Origin: Succinatimonas sp. UBA6849
Lineage (GTDB): Bacteria > Pseudomonadota > Gammaproteobacteria > Enterobacterales > Succinivibrionaceae
Assembly (NCBI GenBank): GCA_002449335.1
Contig: DKDL01000081.1
Coordinates: forward strand, 18,411-40,260
Direction: 5' to 3'
Length of the DNA stretch: 21,850 bases
The number at the start of each line of letters is the position of its first letter. The first letter of the stretch is position 1. The position numbers and the translations under genes are program-made. Shown here piece after piece: positions 20,430 to 21,850 of the stretch. The notes beneath the pieces were generated by a model, which ran no database searches, was not told where the DNA came from, and saw only the letters and a list, made by a program, of their open reading frames with translations.

Positions 20430-21850
20430 TTAGATATTTCTTGTAAGTTCCAAAGTGCGCTTTACGTTCTGGTAAATACCTGTTACTGCTTCAACCTGAA
20501 GAATTACTTTCTTTTTATTAAGCATTGAATTGATGTCTTTCACTGAAAGTGAAGAATTCTGTAAATCAATACCGTTAATCTTGTGAAGGATGGTCAAAGA
20601 TCTTGTATTGAGCTTTAAATCAAGCTCTGCATGAGAGCCTGGCTTTACTTGTACAAGCCAACAGCAAGAATCTGATTGAGAAGGAGAGATGACCCTTATG
20701 CCTATAGGATCACTTTTTAGATTTAATTTATATATGTTATCCACAGCGAGCTGTGCGTTATTAATTACGTTATTAATATGATCGTTTAATTCATTATTAA
20801 TAGAGAGATCATTTTTTTCCAAAGATAAGCTGTTTTGAGATCCTTTTTTTCCAAAATCCCCCTGTGGAAAACGACATTTTTTTCCAAAGTGTTTCTTTGC
20901 CTTTAAGCTTAGTAACAGTGACTTTAAAGAGTCATTTGTCATGCTGGATATATCAGCATTAGAAGAGCCTGCTTTGCAGCGTTTGAGAACAATTTTTCTG
21001 CAGTGCTCTGAGCTCGTGATATTGAACTTCTTAGCGTACTGAGAGCTAATATCTTCACTAATGTTTACAGCCTTAACTGCCTTTTTAGAAGCATCAGAGC
21101 AGTAAGCTACAGCCTTAAGCTCAATGAGAGAAGCATAAGCGTTACGAAGAGTTCTGTCAGAGATATTAAGCTCTTTACATATCTGAGTAGCATCATCGCT
21201 ATCAGTGAAGAATCCTAAATCAGCTTTAGCAAAGAAAGATGATTTATCTAATAGATAAGAGAAAACAAGGATCTCAGAAGCCTTAAGCTTAGATGCGCCT
21301 GAGCCTGTGTAGATAGATGAGATCGAAATGAACTTACCAGCAAAATTGTACACACTGGTTAATAAGATCTTGCGTGAGCTGTTTTGTCCATAAGATACAG
21401 ATATAAGTCCTAACTTATTGAGTTTCTCAATATGTCTTCTGATTTGAACAAGACTGAATAATCCATGAACACGTGAAAGCAGTTCATTGTTTGAATAATC
21501 AATAAAGTTTGAATGAGAGTTTTTACATAGATTTGTCAGAATAGACAAAAAGACTTTAAGAGTTGAACTTAACTTTAGATTAAGTTGCTCTTTATAAAGA
21601 ATGCCGATAATTGATAAATCACCGACAGCATTAGATAGAAAATTCGACTTTTTTTCTGATAAAAAATCATTATTTTCAGTGTAGTTTTGAGAATTAGAGA
21701 CTTTTTCAGGAAGCTGAAAATCGTTAAATGGCTTAAATGAGCCAAATTCACAAAAATTTTTGAAAAATTTTGATGAGTTAAAATTAAGAGAAAATCTCTG
21801 ATAATTCAGAGAGTTAAATAGATTCTGACCGCTGGTGCTGATACCGAGAA
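20430..21850 (-). CDS. Probable plasmid replication initiator with two winged helices (5' end beyond window)
   Basis: The frame is open through the right edge (472 residues visible) with no ATG in its first part, so the gene starts outside the window; a TTG at 21546-21548 lies in the middle of a domain and is not the start. A winged-helix-like block (TLKVFLSILTNLCKNSHSNF then VQIRRHIEKLNKLGLISVSY) is followed by a second one (ASEILVFSYLLDKSSFFAKA, DDATQICKELNISDRTLRNA). Two winged helices in tandem are typical of Rep initiators. After an Asn/Lys-rich linker comes a C-terminal alpha/beta domain (VQVKPGSHAELDLKLNTRSL). Position upstream of the partition genes supports the call, but an operon regulator is possible. 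The linker DNA carries an origin-like repeat array. Confidence 0.6.
   Translation of the reverse strand, partial: LGISTSGQNLFNSLNYQRFSLNFNSSKFFKNFCEFGSFKPFNDFQLPEKVSNSQNYTENNDFLSEKKSNFLSNAVGDLSIIGILYKEQLNLKLSSTLKVFLSILTNLCKNSHSNFIDYSNNELLSRVHGLFSLVQIRRHIEKLNKLGLISVSYGQNSSRKILLTSVYNFAGKFISISSIYTGSGASKLKASEILVFSYLLDKSSFFAKADLGFFTDSDDATQICKELNISDRTLRNAYASLIELKAVAYCSDASKKAVKAVNISEDISSQYAKKFNITSSEHCRKIVLKRCKAGSSNADISSMTNDSLKSLLLSLKAKKHFGKKCRFPQGDFGKKGSQNSLSLEKNDLSINNELNDHINNVINNAQLAVDNIYKLNLKSDPIGIRVISPSQSDSCCWLVQVKPGSHAELDLKLNTRSLTILHKINGIDLQNSSLSVKDINSMLNKKKVILQVEAVTGIYQNVKRTLELTRNI
20737..20890. other. Candidate replication origin inside the initiator gene
   Basis: Contains a perfect DnaA box TTATCCACA (20737-20745) and AT-rich repeats in a 12-base register (CGTTATTAATTA at 20756, CGTTATTAATAT at 20768, CATTATTAATAG at 20792). 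Three 16-base iteron-like repeats follow, consensus CATTTTTTTCCAAAG, starting at 20810, 20842 and 20875; one DnaA-like TGTGGAAAA (20863-20871) lies between the last two. The repeat spacing of 32-33 bases is close to three helical turns. It encodes the low-complexity linker of the initiator (INN and FGKK repeats), so protein-level repetition could contribute. Confidence 0.5.

Noticed and set aside
21546..21548. TTG as start of the initiator gene
   Set aside because: The same frame is open for another 100 codons to the edge with gene-like sequence, and the TTG lies within a winged-helix block (KVFLSILTN).

Overview
The window looks like part of a self-transmissible plasmid, or a conjugative element of plasmid type, from an AT-rich Gram-negative bacterium, most likely a pseudomonadote. 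The evidence is a P-type (VirB) type IV secretion operon with a lipoprotein VirB7 and a VirB1 transglycosylase, a MOBP-like relaxase with an RP4-like nick sequence, a ParA/ParB pair in which ParB has a KorB-like C-terminal domain, and a winged-helix protein that is probably the replication initiator. The low GC content and strong use of A/T-ending codons would fit gut or rumen Succinivibrionaceae or similar groups, but that is only a guess. No rRNA, tRNA, IS element or CRISPR array was seen.

Layout. (1) 1-7035, minus strand: virB1-B2-B3-B4-B5-B6-B7-B8-B9 in canonical order and tightly packed; virB9 runs off the left edge. virB1 has no ATG/GTG/TTG start that keeps its catalytic glutamate. (2) 7189-11312, plus strand: a four-gene operon (84 aa unknown, 672 aa ArdC-like anti-restriction metallopeptidase with a long extra C-terminal half, 488 aa unknown, 99 aa unknown) ending in a clear terminator. 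(3) 11330-14396: an accessory module with two overlapping cysteine-containing unknowns, an 84 aa unknown, a zeta-toxin-family kinase and a convergent 76 aa gene that may be its antitoxin. (4) 14566-16850, minus strand: relaxase, MobC-like accessory protein, a 72 aa unknown, and an oriT region with an RP4-type TATCCTG/C nick inside a large inverted repeat. (5) 16851-21850, minus strand: ParB (KorB-like), a 318 aa unknown, ParA, a 78 aa unknown and the probable replication initiator, which is open through the right edge.

Most notable observations. The ArdC-like protein, the unknown 488 aa protein and the zeta-like toxin, from two separate transcription units, all end in the same short tail ([DE]-[IL]-E-R at the C-terminus, after a His/Asn/Lys-containing stretch). 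This could be a secretion tag for the type IV system encoded beside them, which would make the toxin and the anti-restriction protein candidate cargo delivered with the DNA. Second, the coding sequence of the probable initiator contains a perfect DnaA box, 12-bp-register AT-rich repeats and three iteron-like repeats spaced 32-33 bp apart: a candidate replication origin inside the gene.

The genes fit one life cycle: initiator plus internal origin replicate the element, ParA/ParB segregate it, MobC and relaxase nick oriT, VirB1-B9 (with VirB10, B11 and a coupling protein presumably beyond the left edge) export the strand, and the ArdC operon and toxin module probably act in the recipient or in maintenance.
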